Made by a program: the position numbers and the translations under genes. The notes beneath the pieces were generated by a model. That model had not been told where the DNA came from. It searched no databases and worked only from the letters and a program-made list of their open reading frames with translations. Positions 46,038 through 58,999 of a stretch of DNA of 64,000 nt are shown piece after piece (position 1 is the stretch's first letter; the number at the start of each line of letters is the position of its first letter). The DNA is from Blastomyces gilchristii SLH14081. Its lineage: Eukaryota > Ascomycota > Eurotiomycetes > Onygenales > Ajellomycetaceae. The stretch covers positions 5,708,828-5,772,827 of the forward strand of contig NW_003101682.1 of assembly GCF_000003855.2 (NCBI RefSeq). Reading direction: 5' to 3'.

Positions 46038-46987
46038 CTTCTATAGTTGTCTAGTCTGAGCATGAAGAATTAACAGAACTTCTTTATTTATCTCACTCAG
46101 ACACTGCTTTTCAAGAATCTTACTTGCTTTTTCAAGTTTCTGTATTTTAAGAACTTATTATTTCTCTATTTCTTCTTTCTTTCTTCTCTTCAGAATTTCA
46201 ATCTCAGAAATAGTATTTGAGAAAGCATCTTTTTTCATATCAACTGAGTGTATTCTTGAACTTATTGTTCTCACTCAATGAAAAGTTGATTAGACTGTTT
46301 TAATAGAGATATTTATTAAACTCTTTTAAAAAGTTGATTAGACTGTTTTAATTAAGAGATTTCTAAGTCTGTTTTTAATTGAAAAGTTGATCAGACTGTT
46401 TCAAAAGAAGAATAAAAGACTTTTATGTATAAAATATCTGATTTTTTTTCACACTAGTTCAGTAACTAGGTTAGATTTTTGAGATAAATCAATAGAATCT
46501 TTACAATCTCTTTCTTGAAATATAGTGAGGAAAAGTATGATATCAATTGATAATAAATCAGATAATATGACAGTTTTTAAGAGAAAAACTAACAAAAAAT
46601 AAATCAATTTTTTGCAGAGAAATTGATTAAAACTATTTAATTTTATTCTAAATCATTTAATTCTTCTCACACAACAAGTATGCAACTCAAATCACTTAAT
46701 AAAGAGTATAGAAAAGAATTAAGTATTAATAAAAGCTCTTCAGTCACTGAAAAAGTAATTCTTACTTAAAAGAATATGAAATTATGACAGAAAACAGCTC
46801 TGTTTTTAATTCTTTGTAAGAATATTATATAAAACTCAGAGAAAACATCTTACTTGTTCAAGAGAAGTAAAAAACTATTTCTAAGATCTTTTTTTTTGTA
46901 TTAACTGCTGCAGAAGAATGAGATAGAAACTGCTAAGATATATACTACTACATACTCTCTATTAAAACTTTCTCTCTTCAGAGTCTT

Positions 46988-47255
46988 TGTCAGGAAAAAG
47001 AGACTATACACTACTGAACGTCATCAACATCGTATTAATACAATAGTTCTCATCATTATCAGCTTACTATAACACTCATCTAATACTCACTTATACTAGC
47101 TCTCTTGACTCATACATATATTTTACTATCAATAGCTCTATCTTTTGTATGAAATAGATATATTAGATAGTGAATGAATAATATAACAAGCAGATCTTGA
47201 TACACATAAGATTCATATATCTTCAATATATTCATCCGTGATAATCATTCTGACA
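46988..47255 (+). repeat. Copia left LTR
   Basis: 268 bp. Aligns end to end with 60,862-61,129. The differences I checked are mainly C/T and G/A. Confidence 0.92.
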
Positions 47256-47266
47256 GTTATGAGCCC
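47256..47266 (+). other. Copia primer binding site (initiator tRNA-Met half)
   Basis: GTTATGAGCCC immediately follows the LTR. It matches the complement of GGGCTCATAAC in the anticodon stem-loop of fungal initiator tRNA-Met. Copia-type elements prime from the cut 5' half of this tRNA. Confidence 0.75.
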
Positions 47267-47267
47267 G

Positions 47268-47515
47268 GTAAGCAGCATCTGAAGAGAAGCGCGATACACT
47301 GATCTCAATTCTCATTTGAACTGATAACTATCATTTGAACTGAGATGATTGATCCTCATTTGTATACAGTCTGAAATACTCGACTATTATATTACATCTG
47401 ATTCCCAGTAAGCAGCATCTGAAGAGAAGTGCAATACACTGATCTCAATCATTATTTAAACTGAGATGATTTATTCTCACATGTATACATTCTGAAATTC
47501 TTGACTGTTATACAC
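47268..47515 (+). repeat. Direct repeat in copia leader
   Basis: gtaagcagcatctgaagaga starts at 47,268 and again at 47,408. The copies stay similar for about 110 bp (…gatctcaat…gagatgatt…tgtatac…), with a period of 140 bp. It lies between the primer site and gag. Confidence 0.8.
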
Positions 47516-47594
47516 TCTGATTTCTGATCATATTCTCAAATACTTGAACTGATTTCTCAATTCATTCAATATAACTAATATAACAGATAAGACA

Positions 47595-48560
47595 ATGTCT
47601 AGTGCAACAGTTCACCTTAGTGTTTCTGAAGATTGGAAACTTTGGTACAAGCATATGCTAGAATATGCAAAGAACAAGAAGGTATCAGACTTCATCAATC
47701 TTGATAAACCTGATATCTTCTCTGAACTAGAAGAACCTCTGAAACCCGAGTGTTCAGAAGAAGTCACTGCAGAGGTCAAGATAGTATATAACATCAAGAT
47801 CACTGTGTGAAAAATCAAATATATGAAATATGAGAAAATGAATGAAGATATGACAAAGATACAAGATGTTATATGAAGAACAAAGAATGTCACAGAACTA
47901 TGACATATATGCAGTGAGAATGATGATGTGAAGAAGATTATCTGTTTATTAAGAGATTGACTCTCACTGATGATTACAGACTATCAAGATAATGTGAGAA
48001 CCTGATATCATGATCTCTGCAAAGCACTGAAAAACAGAGATATAGAGAAGTGATTAAATGACTGATCTCTCATTGAAGAAGATATTAAAGAGACAGATAT
48101 AGCTGAATAGTTCAACTTGAAGAAAGACTTCTTAAATGTGAATCTAGCTATTAATACAGGTTATGCACAAGTATGAACTAAGAATATCTGACATGATAAA
48201 GATGTTATATCTTTGACAGAGTTAGTTAAGAACTTCAAGAAATGATATAGAGAAATGAGTATTCTCAAAGAAGATAAACCTATAAACTTTACTACTCTTA
48301 ATGAAAGATCTCAGCAATTATCATCAGTGACATTTGAAAACTGCATCTGCAGAGCCTATCACTGATACACTTAGTGCTACTATCTCAATTCATCAAGAAA
48401 GCCATCTGAATGGAAGAAAAATGAGAAGAAGAGAACTTAGATTGATTAAGCTCTTAAGAATCAAGAATTGAAGAGACATGTTGATCATGTAATATCTAGA
48501 GATTCATTCATGAATATGAATATAATAAATGTCAATGAAGCAGTTCTGAGAGAAATGATT
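47595..48560 (+). pseudogene. Copia gag relic
   Basis: It starts with 71 open codons: MSSATVHLSVSEDWKLWYKH, then AKNKKVSDFINLDKP. This is the usual N-terminus of copia gag in fungi (a W-x-x-W region). Further gag text to about 48,560 contains many TGA/TAG stops. Confidence 0.75.
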
Positions 48561-48639
48561 CTGAAGTAATCGGATTCTTAATCTATCAATTATCAATCTA
48601 TCAATCAACAGATCTGAAAAATATCAATGAACTTCTCAA

Positions 48640-51600
48640 ATTATCACTTCTATCTCTGAAACTTCTGGATCTTTGATACTGGCGTGGAACAGCATATATA
48701 CAATAATTGATCATGTTTTCTATTCTTTACACCTGTGAATAAGAATGCAGAAGTCTATACATATGATTTCAGCACTAAAGTTAAAGATTATAGAACTGTT
48801 AGAACTATTATGATAAATGAAGCAGAAAAGCAGTTCAATGCCAATCTCATCAACACAGCTTACATCTCAAATTTCCATACAAATATTATCACATGAAAAT
48901 CATGTTTTCATATAAAAGATATCTATTATGATGAAAAAGACTTCAGATTGTGAACATGTGTAGATAATACAATCTTTACATATGTTAAAGTATTTGAGAG
49001 ATTGCTAGTTACAGAATATAGTGAAATAGCTGTTTTCTCAACTATCTTGAAAAAATTCACTATCAAAGTCACTGCAGCTACTACATCACACACTTCTAAT
49101 ATCACTATATCTGAAAAAATAATATCTTTAAATTCTTCAACTTCTATAAATTCTTCTTCTAATCTATCATTACATACTTCAATAAATCATTCTTTCAACC
49201 TGTCAATACACATAAAACCTTCTTAAAAATCTAAGATCTCTATAGCTACTCAGTCTACATAGTATAAGAGATTAGAACATTTATTGAAAATCGGCATTTA
49301 AAAGCTTGCAAATGATATAACTAGTGTTTAAATCATCAATCTAGAAGACACTGCAGACAAGCTTATCACTGAGCTTTGTAAACTCTGTCATCTATCTAAT
49401 GCAAAAAATCAAATATCTAGATTTTCTCACATTGAATCTTAAATATCATTTGAATGCCTATACACAGATATTACACATGGCTCTACACAGTGCTATAATG
49501 GTGAGTGTTATCTCATACATTTCATGTGTGATTATCTCTGTTTCCATATAGCTATAACAGCTATCTAAAAATCAGAAATCTGAAAAGCTCTTAGATAAGC
49601 TATCAATTGAATTAAATATTAATTCAACTGTACTATAAAGACCATTCATATTAACAATGATACTGCAGTCAAGGAAGCAGATAACTTCATAAATTAAGTA
49701 AATGATGAAAGTCTAGAGATAGAGTATTCTTCAGAGTATATTCATGAGTAAAATAATACAGCAGAGTGAGCAGAAGCAATATTAATAACAAAGATAAGAA
49801 CTCTATGAATAGAATCTCTTCTGTCACAATCACTTTTCCCTGAGATTGCACTTACTGTCATCTATCTAGCAAATCAAACCTCTACTAGAATTCTAGATTG
49901 AAAGTCATCTCTATGAGTATTGAAAGAATTTCTACAAATCAAATCTCATTTCTGCACTTATCTTCAAATCTACAGATGTCACATCTATGCAAAGATACTG
50001 AATAAAGTTCTCAATAGAAATCACTCTCAGAAGCTAGATTTCTGAGCATATATTAAATATCTAGTTGAATATGATTTTATAAACATCTATTGAATTTGAA
50101 TTCCACACTTAGAACAGGTGATAAGAGCAAGAGATGTGATGTTTGATGAGAATAGAAAATTCAACTCTGAAGATCTCTACATTGAAAGATAACTAAGAGA
50201 TTGAGTATCTAAGAAGGTGAAGCATCTATATATGAAAGTTTGAGAATCATCAATGACTTCTATTAATCAATTGAAAGAGATTATAGATGCAGATATTGAT
50301 GTTTTTCACTCTGAAGAAAATGCTCAAAGCTTCAAAAATATAGAGGAGGAAAATAATGAGTATAAATATTATAATGTTTCAATTCTTTCTATACTAGATT
50401 CAACATCAGAGTCAACAGGTTTTGATATTAATATTAATACTTATTCAGCTGTGATAGATAAGTAAACACAGAACATTACATCTAGAGCTCATAATATCAG
50501 TGCTGACTTTGATGAAGCAAATATCATTGATAACTGCAGAACCTGAAAATACAGAGCTGCTCATCTTGTAACAGTTTCAAATGTTAAAAACAATTCATTT
50601 CAAATGATCAATGAGACATTCTCTCAATCACACTCAGACTTCTACAAGTCTCAAAATTTATTTTCAAATACTATTTTCATAGTTATCAATAAAACAGCTA
50701 CAACAACAGTATTTATACTGATTTTAAGAATTCATAGATCTCAACTGTCAGATTCACTGAATCACTGAGCAGATGTTGAAAAACACTCATATTACAAAGA
50801 ATTTGAGAATGCTGCTAAGAGAGAATGAGATAGTATATCTCTACAGAATATATATGAAATTACTAGCAGATTACAGAGAGACATCTCAGTTATCTCTCTA
50901 TAATGAGTATTCATTTACAAATTCAATGATGAAGGTTTTCTTTTGAAATACAAAGCTTATATCTGTATACACAGAGATCTTCAATCAATCACAGATCTCA
51001 CTACAAAAGCTTGCATACTAGCTGTCAGAGATCTCTGAATCTTATTATCTTTAACAGCAGTACTTGATCTAGATGTAGAACAGCTAGATAAAATCAATAT
51101 CTTCACTAATAGTAATATTAATGAGCTAGTATATATGAAATTATCTGATGAATGATGAAAGTTGAAGAGGATGCAAAATTTGAAGTATATAAATCATATA
51201 CTAAAACTTCTATAAGTATTATATGAATTACACAGATCACTTCTTCTCTGGTTAAATAAATTATCTTCAATATTGAGAACACTAGACTTCATCTCTATAT
51301 CAGAGAATTGATGTCTCTTCTTTAATGATCAATTAATCATCTTCTTCTATGTGAATAATATCATCATTCTATCATGATAAGAAGATTTGAAAGAAAGAGA
51401 TTAACTAATCAAAGATCTTAAAAACATCTATGAGATCTGACAGATGAGAGATTTGAAATGATTTCTCAACATGCAAATAATATATGATCATCTCAACTTG
51501 AAGCTCTGACTATGTCAGAATGTCTATATTAATAAGATAGTTGATACATATCATCTCATACATGCCTGCAAGGTCTATACCTCACTAACTGATACTCTGT

Positions 51601-52370
51601 TAGAGCCTTTTAACAAGTCAGTTATATTCATAAAAATTCATCATTATCAATAATGTATCAGCTTCTGCATCTACTCAGCAGTGATAACATGCTCTGATAT
51701 TACATATGCAGTGAGTGAACTAGCTACATTCATGACAAATTCATCAGAACATCACTGATCAGAGATAAATAGAATGATATCTTATCTATGTAATATGAAG
51801 AATCTTACTATTCAATATAATGATAACATTGATAGATTTCTACAACTTGATCTCAAACCTGATATCATTAAAGCTGTCAGTGATGTCTTTTTCACAGATA
51901 ATGCAGATCATTACTCTATATAAGAATATATCTTCAAACTGTTCAGTGAGACTGTTGATTGAAAATCAAATAGACAGATAATTATAACTACATCTATCAC
52001 AGAAGCTGAGCTTATTACTATCTCATAAGTCAGTAAGAAGTCTATCTGATGAAATAGATTCTTTTAACATATTTAATTTGAATCTGATCATAAGATCTGT
52101 ATTCAATATAATAATTATTAAACTGTTGACATTCTTACAAAGAAAGACTTCTCTATAACTATGAAGCTCTGTCATATTGATATATATAAAAGCTGGCTCT
52201 GAGAACATGTTCAATGCAGTGATATTACAGTTGATTGAGTGTCTACAGCTCAGATGCCAGTGAATGACCTCACTAAGACTCTGCTACACCAGAAACATAC
52301 GGAATTTGTCAAGATACTAGGCCTAGTTGATATATCAGATATTATCAAGATATAAGCAGAATAAATAATT
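48640..52370 (+). pseudogene. Copia pol relic (protease, integrase, RT, RNase H)
   Basis: A protease remnant FWIFDTGVEQHIYN lies near 48,672. Integrase text with the H-C motif (ELCKLCHLSNAKNQ) and the core (YTDITHGS; INNDTAVKEADNFIN) spans about 49,370-50,000. RT follows at about 51,200-51,700 (LYELHRSLLLW; FFYVNNIIILS for the YVDD motif). RNase H follows to about 52,100 (ISYLCNMKNLTIQY; VFFTDNADH; TSITEAELITIS). Stops in every block. Confidence 0.82.
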
Positions 52371-52447
52371 TATTTTGATATAATCTCTACAGATTTATCT
52401 ACACTCTTTTTACTACAGATTCATCTACACTCTTTTTATTACAGCAT

Positions 52448-52640
52448 TGTGATTTAAAGGTTTCTTGCCAGCGTACGATTACAGGTGTACGCTGGCTTCT
52501 TATATATCATAATATTGTACACTAAATTAATTAGTGGCTGCTATGGCCCCTTTACACTTGTAAGCAAGTTCAGAAGCGGCTGCGTTATTATCCGACAGTT
52601 GTACATTCTTCTGAACCACTGTATGTTCTTCTGAATCACA
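52448..52640 (-). repeat. Gypsy-2 3' LTR
   Basis: 193 bp. It contains two adjacent near-copies of tgtacattcttctgaaccac, one of which is absent in the gypsy-1 LTR. Confidence 0.9.
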
Positions 52641-53156
52641 TTCTCTCTCACCAGATTCAGTCACGCTCACATGACCATGACACCCACCCTAGCTTCATGC
52701 GGATTAGCACGCCACTAGCATTCGCAATCTTATGACCTATCTCTGATTCAGCTAGCATTCTGTGTACACCCTCACAAAGAAACTTTCACTATATTACATT
52801 ACTTATTCACTAACTTTTCTCATCTCTTAATTATCTTCTTCATCATTGTCATCATTGAATATCACTATCTCATTCAAGATTTCTATCTCTCTTTCTATTC
52901 AACTCTTTTCATCTGTTTATCTATTATATTATACATGTTTCTGATAATGACTCTCTGTTCTCATAATAAGCATTCTCATAGTGCTCATACCAGGCAGTTC
53001 ATTCGCAGTAAGTGTAATGTGTTGTGAAATATGATCAGGACTTATTTATCTTCTAACAATTGTCAGAATATACTATTATAAATGACACATCTTCTTCATC
53101 TTCTTATACATCTCTGATCTTCTTTTCTTCAGTAGTATCTGATCATGTTTTTCTAA

Positions 53157-54607
53157 TTGTATTATATAATCACAGATGCTGATGTTTTAATTCATGTAAA
53201 ATCTTCACACATTGACAGATTCATATCTGTCAATGATTGTGATTTTAATGTTAAATTATTAATTGAGAACTTGAAGAATGTGATAATGAAGAAATTATCT
53301 GTGTTATATATAACTGAGTCTTCTGCATTCTTCTCTACTCTCTCTGTTTCTTTCTCTGCTGCTTCTCTTCAATCTTCTACATCTGTCTCTGTGTCTGATT
53401 CTCCTGCTTCTGCTATCTCTGTTCTTACAACTCTCACTCTCACTACTTCTGGTTTTACTGTCTCTGCTTTTGTTATCAGCTCTCCTCATTTTAAGAAGAT
53501 ATTGTATAGACTTAATAAATCACATTTCTCAGTATGTATACTTCTATTCTTCTTATCAACTCTCAGAATAATTTATTATATAAAGACTGTATATAATATA
53601 ACTATCTGAAGCTTGATCACAGATGCTGATTATTACATTCATTTTAAATATTTATAGTGAGATAATTATTCATTTATATCAGAGAATCATCTTCTCTCTC
53701 AACAGTGTTAAAATTATAAGTCTTTTCATTTTTTATCTTTTCTTTCTGATGCTGATTTTTCTATTCTTAGAAAAAATCATTATAAGTTTTACTGTACATG
53801 AAGTCATGATATTCATAGATATTAAGAAGCTTTTTATAACTATAAAGTTCAATATTGTAGAGATATTTACTCTGATAAATTTCTTCAGAATAATAGATCT
53901 GTATCAGTCTATTCTCTGATATCTGTCATTTAACTTTATAATGCAGACAAAAAATATCTGTGTTTTTAGAAATGAGAATATAAATATCATACTCTTTTAC
54001 ACTCACAGATGTGAGGCTTATATATCTTGTCTGAGATATTATTATGAAAATAAGCTGTTTATATACTGTATTTTACTTTCTGTATTCTCTTATATCTCTC
54101 TTTCTCTTTCTGAGAAGTCTTATATATGTTGTAATTATATATACAACTCTAAGATCAGTGAGTGTTTATTCAGTAACTATTTTCATCTCTGATTTTATGA
54201 TTTTCATATATTAACAATGATTCTTAGTTACTTCAGTGTCAGAGATTATTCTAATTAAAGATAATAATGTCACTGAGACTACTCTCTCTTATTCTTAAGC
54301 TTCTTCTATTACTTTCTCTCTCTCTTCTGCAGAAAAGATTGTATACATATCAAGTTATAAGTATTCAGTTTCAGATAACTTTTACTGTTATTTATCTGAT
54401 TCTGTGTCTTCTTCTTCTTCTGTTTCTTCTGTCTTTACTCTCTTTATTCTGACTTCTAGTTCTGTAAGTTCTGCACTCTTCTTCAATTTTTCTACATATA
54501 CATATATGCATTTCTATATTGGCATTCCAGTCAATCTTGTGATAAATGACATTAATGTTGTATACAGAGTGATAGAGGAATCAGAGATATATACAGTGTT
54601 ATTATAA
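53157..54607 (+). pseudogene. Antisense Cys-rich gene carried by gypsy-2
   Basis: Antisense to the host element. Three open fragments are at 53,157-53,609 (150 codons), 53,941-54,192 (83 codons) and 54,404-54,607 (67 codons), matching those of gypsy-1 in order, spacing and sequence. Shared blocks include ENLKNVIMKKLSVLYI, FKKILYRLNKS, SLSEKSYICCNYIYNSKISE and CLFSNY, plus FYIGIPVNLVINDIN. More cysteines are lost than in gypsy-1, for example CEAYISC against CEACISC. Confidence 0.6.
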
Positions 54608-55653
54608 AAGTAGCTTACAGTTCTTAAATTTCTTACAGATCTCAAGTTTTAAGATTTTCTTTATTTTTAATGTTTCTCAGATGATATAGTATTGAAAATA
54701 GATTAAATATGTAATGTATGAAAATGAATGAGATGTATATAATAATATTTGTCTTTTACAGTTAACTTTTATAGTTGATGATCAATTCATTATTTCTTTT
54801 CTTTTCTTATACTTTTTCTTTATCTGCTAGTCACTACTCTTACACAATCTCTATATAGTACAGTATTCAGTAACTAGGTTCAGCAGCTTTCATTTTTTAT
54901 AATTCTATCTCATATATTATACTGTCTCTCTTCACTCACTTAGATCACTACAGTGAACAGCTCATTAAAACTAATCTTATCTAATCTCTGAGCATTTTCA
55001 GAGATTAAGATAACTTAGTCTTATACATCTGTGAATGTTTCTGATAGTTTATTCTCTGTGATCTTTATAATTGAACTGATGTAAACAGTTGAATTCAACT
55101 CTGAATTTCTTTTTCTTCTGTAATCTGACTTATATACAAGTCTGTTACTTTGAGATCACTCTTTATCATATTACACTCACTGTCTGTGATGTATTATTAT
55201 ATAACTGACTACAGTCTTATCACTTATTGAAGTGTGATATTTATCTGATTTCTTCATTTCTTCTCATTCTTTTCTTATAATTGTGAAAAGATTGAAATAA
55301 GTGAGATCATTTAATTTATAAGCATCTATGATTTCTCTTACTTTATAAGACTTTTCAATTATAAGTCTCTTCTTTTTCAACACTGATAATAGTGCTGTGA
55401 ATAATTATAATTCACTCAGATCTTACATCTTTACTTTCACTAGTTATGAATTATTTACTAAGTTGTATAAGACTCATCTCTCTGATTTCTTCAGTGCATA
55501 AGTTCTCAGAGAATATGATTTGAGTATTTTATAGAGTTCAAATCATCTAGATTGAAACTTCTCAGAATTCTCATTGTATACAAGAACTTATGTTCTCATC
55601 TTGAGACTTGATTTCTTAACTAGTGAGTCTCATATTCTTTTTGATTGAATTGC

Positions 55654-58600
55654 TCAGTTCAGGAGTAACTTATTAGCTTTTGCACATGTGTGGCTGATCT
55701 CTTTCAATCTTAGTTTTATGTCTGCGACTGCTGTGTCTGCAACTGCTACTACTGTGTCTGTAACTTCTGTTCCTGCTGCATCTGTGACTTTTGCATCTGC
55801 GACTGTTGCATCTGTGACTGTTGTATCCGCGACTGTTGTGTCTGCAACTGCTGTTCCCTCTCCCACCTTTTCCGAAGCATTCTCCGGGATGCGCGGATGC
55901 AATTCATACAACAGGTAGAATAATGAACACTTGGAGACTGCATGCTGTTAAATCTGTGTGATGAATAGCATCTGCCTGAGATATTCATCTCATAGTCTTA
56001 TAGGCTTGTTCACTAGATATTTCATCAGTATATTGTTCAAGATTTCATTCAAGTGTTTCATCTTCTCATTTATCTGTGAATAATATAATATTGTTCTATG
56101 ATATCTTGTCTGTAACTGACTCATGAAATGTCTCACTACTTCTTCTATGAGATTCACACTGTTATTAGTTAGAATCTCACATAGTATTTTATAGTTGATA
56201 TAGATCTTATTATATAGAAACTTCATTATTATCTTCTCTGTTATCTCTGAAACTGCTTTCATAACTGATCAGTCAGTAGTGTAATCAATAGCAGTGATTA
56301 TTCATTGATTTTCATTTGACATTCATAGTAATATGTCTATGAGGTTTATCTCTTATTATTTAAACAGTTGTATCATACACTTTATCTAATATTATACTTT
56401 CTTACATTCTAACTCTTTCTTAGATTCTTTTATAATCTGATAATTCAGGTACTTGTAAGTTTATATCTGAATGTTCTCAGTCATGCTTAGTCAGTATACT
56501 CTTGATTCAAGTACACTTATAAGTTCAGAACTTTCTAAATGACTGAATTCCTTATACATATGAGCTATCAAGTTGCATTTAAATGAAGATTCTAGATAGA
56601 GAGCTTCTATATATTCTAGATTATAATAAAGCATAATATTGTTTTTCAATTTTCTCAGCTTGAAGTTCAGAAGCATCTCTTCTACTACTCTTATAAGACA
56701 CTTATTATCTGACATCTTATCATTCTTTAAGCAAGAGATCATGATATTCACTTATTCTGATTTCTTACATCTTCTTAGCATATTTAATATGAACTTCTCT
56801 TGTACCTGATTCATAGAATTCTCATTCATAAAATTGAGTCTGTAATTAATTATATCAGGTATCACAGCATCTGATTTCTTTCAGTATTTAATATGAAGAT
56901 TATATGCTTAGAACTCTGAGATTCAATATACTAAGTATTTGAAAGATTTTATCATTAATTATAGATAGATAAGACTTTTATAATCTATGATCACTGTTAT
57001 TATATATCTGTTGTTAATATATCTATTTCATAACATCAGTACATGCTTAATTACTAGCAATTTCTTTTCATACACTGAATAATTGAGCTCAGCATCTGAT
57101 AGTTTTCTATTATCATATATTATCAGATGCAGCTTACTGTTCTTATTCATCTGTAGAAGAGTGTCTCTGATAGCTCATTCAAATACATTTATCTTGATAT
57201 AGAAAGATTTATCACAATCTAGTTAAATAAGTACTGAGAATATTATTATATATTCTCTCAGTGTGAGAAAAGTCTCTTCACATACAGTATTTCAGATAAT
57301 TGAATGAAACTTCTTCTTTTACAAATTTGTATTCATTTCTCTTAAGAGATCTGAGAGTGATACAGATATTTATATAAAATTCTTGATGAATCTACAGTAA
57401 TATAAGATTAATTTAAAAAACTGTTATATATAATATATGTTTCTTAATCACAGTCAATTCACTATAATATTCAATTTCTTCAGAATGAGATGTATACAGT
57501 TATCACTCACTACATATTCTATGAACTTCAACTCTTTCATTTCAAACACATACTTGATTGATTTAATATAGAGCTTATACTCTGTCAGAGTTATAAGCAC
57601 TTTATCAAGATACTTCAGATATTCATTGTATAAGTTTGAAAAGACTAGAATGTTATCAAGATATATAAGATATAAGATTTCATTCTGTTTATAAAGAATT
57701 GTATTCATCATTATTTAAAAGATGATAGACACATTTGTCAGACTGAATGACATTGCTAGGAATTTAAACTTCTCTTATTATATATTAAATATGATTTATG
57801 AGACTGATAGTTCATCTATACAGATTTGTCAGTATTCTGAGAGAAGATTAATCTTTAATAGATATCAGGTATTTTCAACTGTATTCAACTGTTGTTAAAT
57901 CTGTGACAGTGAATATTCATTCTTGATTATAAGCTTATTAAGTGCTTAATAATTGATACATATCTATCACTTCTTATCTCTCTTTTTCATGAATAAAACT
58001 GAAAAGCTTCACATGCTTGATAAGAGTTGTATAAGATTATATTCTAAAAGGTCTGTGATCTGATACTTCTGTTCTTTAAGATGTGTTTGTGACAGAGAAT
58101 ATGCATTCTGATTAACTGATTTTGTATTCTCTATATCAATCTCATGTATGAATTCTTGTTTCAGCAGTAATTTCAGTGAAAGATCTATTCAGAAGATTCT
58201 CTCATGCTTCTTCAGAAGCTTCTTCATATACTTATTCTCTCACATATTCTTTATCTTGGTTTTCTCTGCTTTCAGGTCTCATATAATATACAGAATGCTT
58301 TCAGATAAGGTCTTATAAATTGTTCTCTTTACTTATTAATATGTAAGCAGATTTAATTCTTTTATATTAGAGATATGAAATATCCTTCTCATATCAGTTA
58401 ATAGAATTGTATGAATCATTTTCTTTCTATTAGTTAACTGTATATAACATGTACATCATTGAATCTGTGAATTGAATCTTTGAAATCAATTGAGTCTGAG
58501 AATAAGATCATATTTCATGTTCTGCAGCTTCTGTGCTTAAATATAGCAAGATTATTCTCTAAAGTATAAGAGAACTCTTACTCTCACAGATGATATCAAA

Positions 58601-58720
58601 TATCAGTTATCAGATAATCTTATATATCAGAGATTCTTCACTCAGCAGACTTCTTTCAGTCTTTGAATTATATAATCACTGATATACTGTGTAGAAGCTT
58701 CTGTGTCTGTTAACACTTTT
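55654..58720 (-). pseudogene. Gypsy-2 pol relic
   Basis: Minus strand. RT is at 57,711-57,454 (LIYLDNILVFSN at the catalytic motif). The integrase zinc domain is at 56,751-56,491 (HMYKEFSHLESSELISVLES) and the integrase core at 56,262-55,990 (EILTNNSVNL; TILYYSQINEKMKHLN). A C-terminal region at 55,911-55,654 starts MYELHPRIPENASEK and carries an expanded TVADA repeat. Protease text lies near 58,640-58,720. Many stops. Confidence 0.82.
55715..55860 (-). repeat. 15-bp repeat encoding TVADA-type pentapeptides
   Basis: About ten units of a 15-bp repeat (tgcatctgtgactgt type on the plus strand), coding TVADT/TVTDA/TVADA on the minus strand. Gypsy-1 has only two or three such units at 31,945-31,975. 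This patch keeps CpG, unlike its surroundings. Confidence 0.8.
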
Positions 58721-58999
58721 ACAGCCATCTCTCTGTTCTTACTCAAGTGTCTCTTATACATTAACATTTCAGGTCTTAAGACATTGAGATGAGTATTCAC
58801 TTCATTATTCTCATTCACACCTTATTTGAGAGTCTGCTTCTTCTTCATATTCACAGAATTCAGAGAGTTATCTAATATAAGCATCTCTTTCACTTTGAAG
58901 ATTTTTCATAGAATATTAGTGAGTGTCTCTGAGCTCACTGATTCTGCTAGTTTTTTAACTCTCTTACTTCTCTTAACTGTGCATGCTAAGTGCAATCAT

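Larger units (their letters stand above)
41606..46987 (-). mobile_element. LINE-A, middle segment (RT, endonuclease, ORF1)
   Basis: Continues LINE-A from the base where 23,389 stops. It aligns with LINE-B from about 25,190 to 27,025 and then 35,244 to about 38,325, showing the LINE uninterrupted by gypsy-1. It is itself interrupted by a MITE-like insert (44,211-44,714) and is cut at 46,987 by the copia element (target duplication GTCTT). It carries more A/T than LINE-B at most differing sites, consistent with greater age. Confidence 0.87.
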
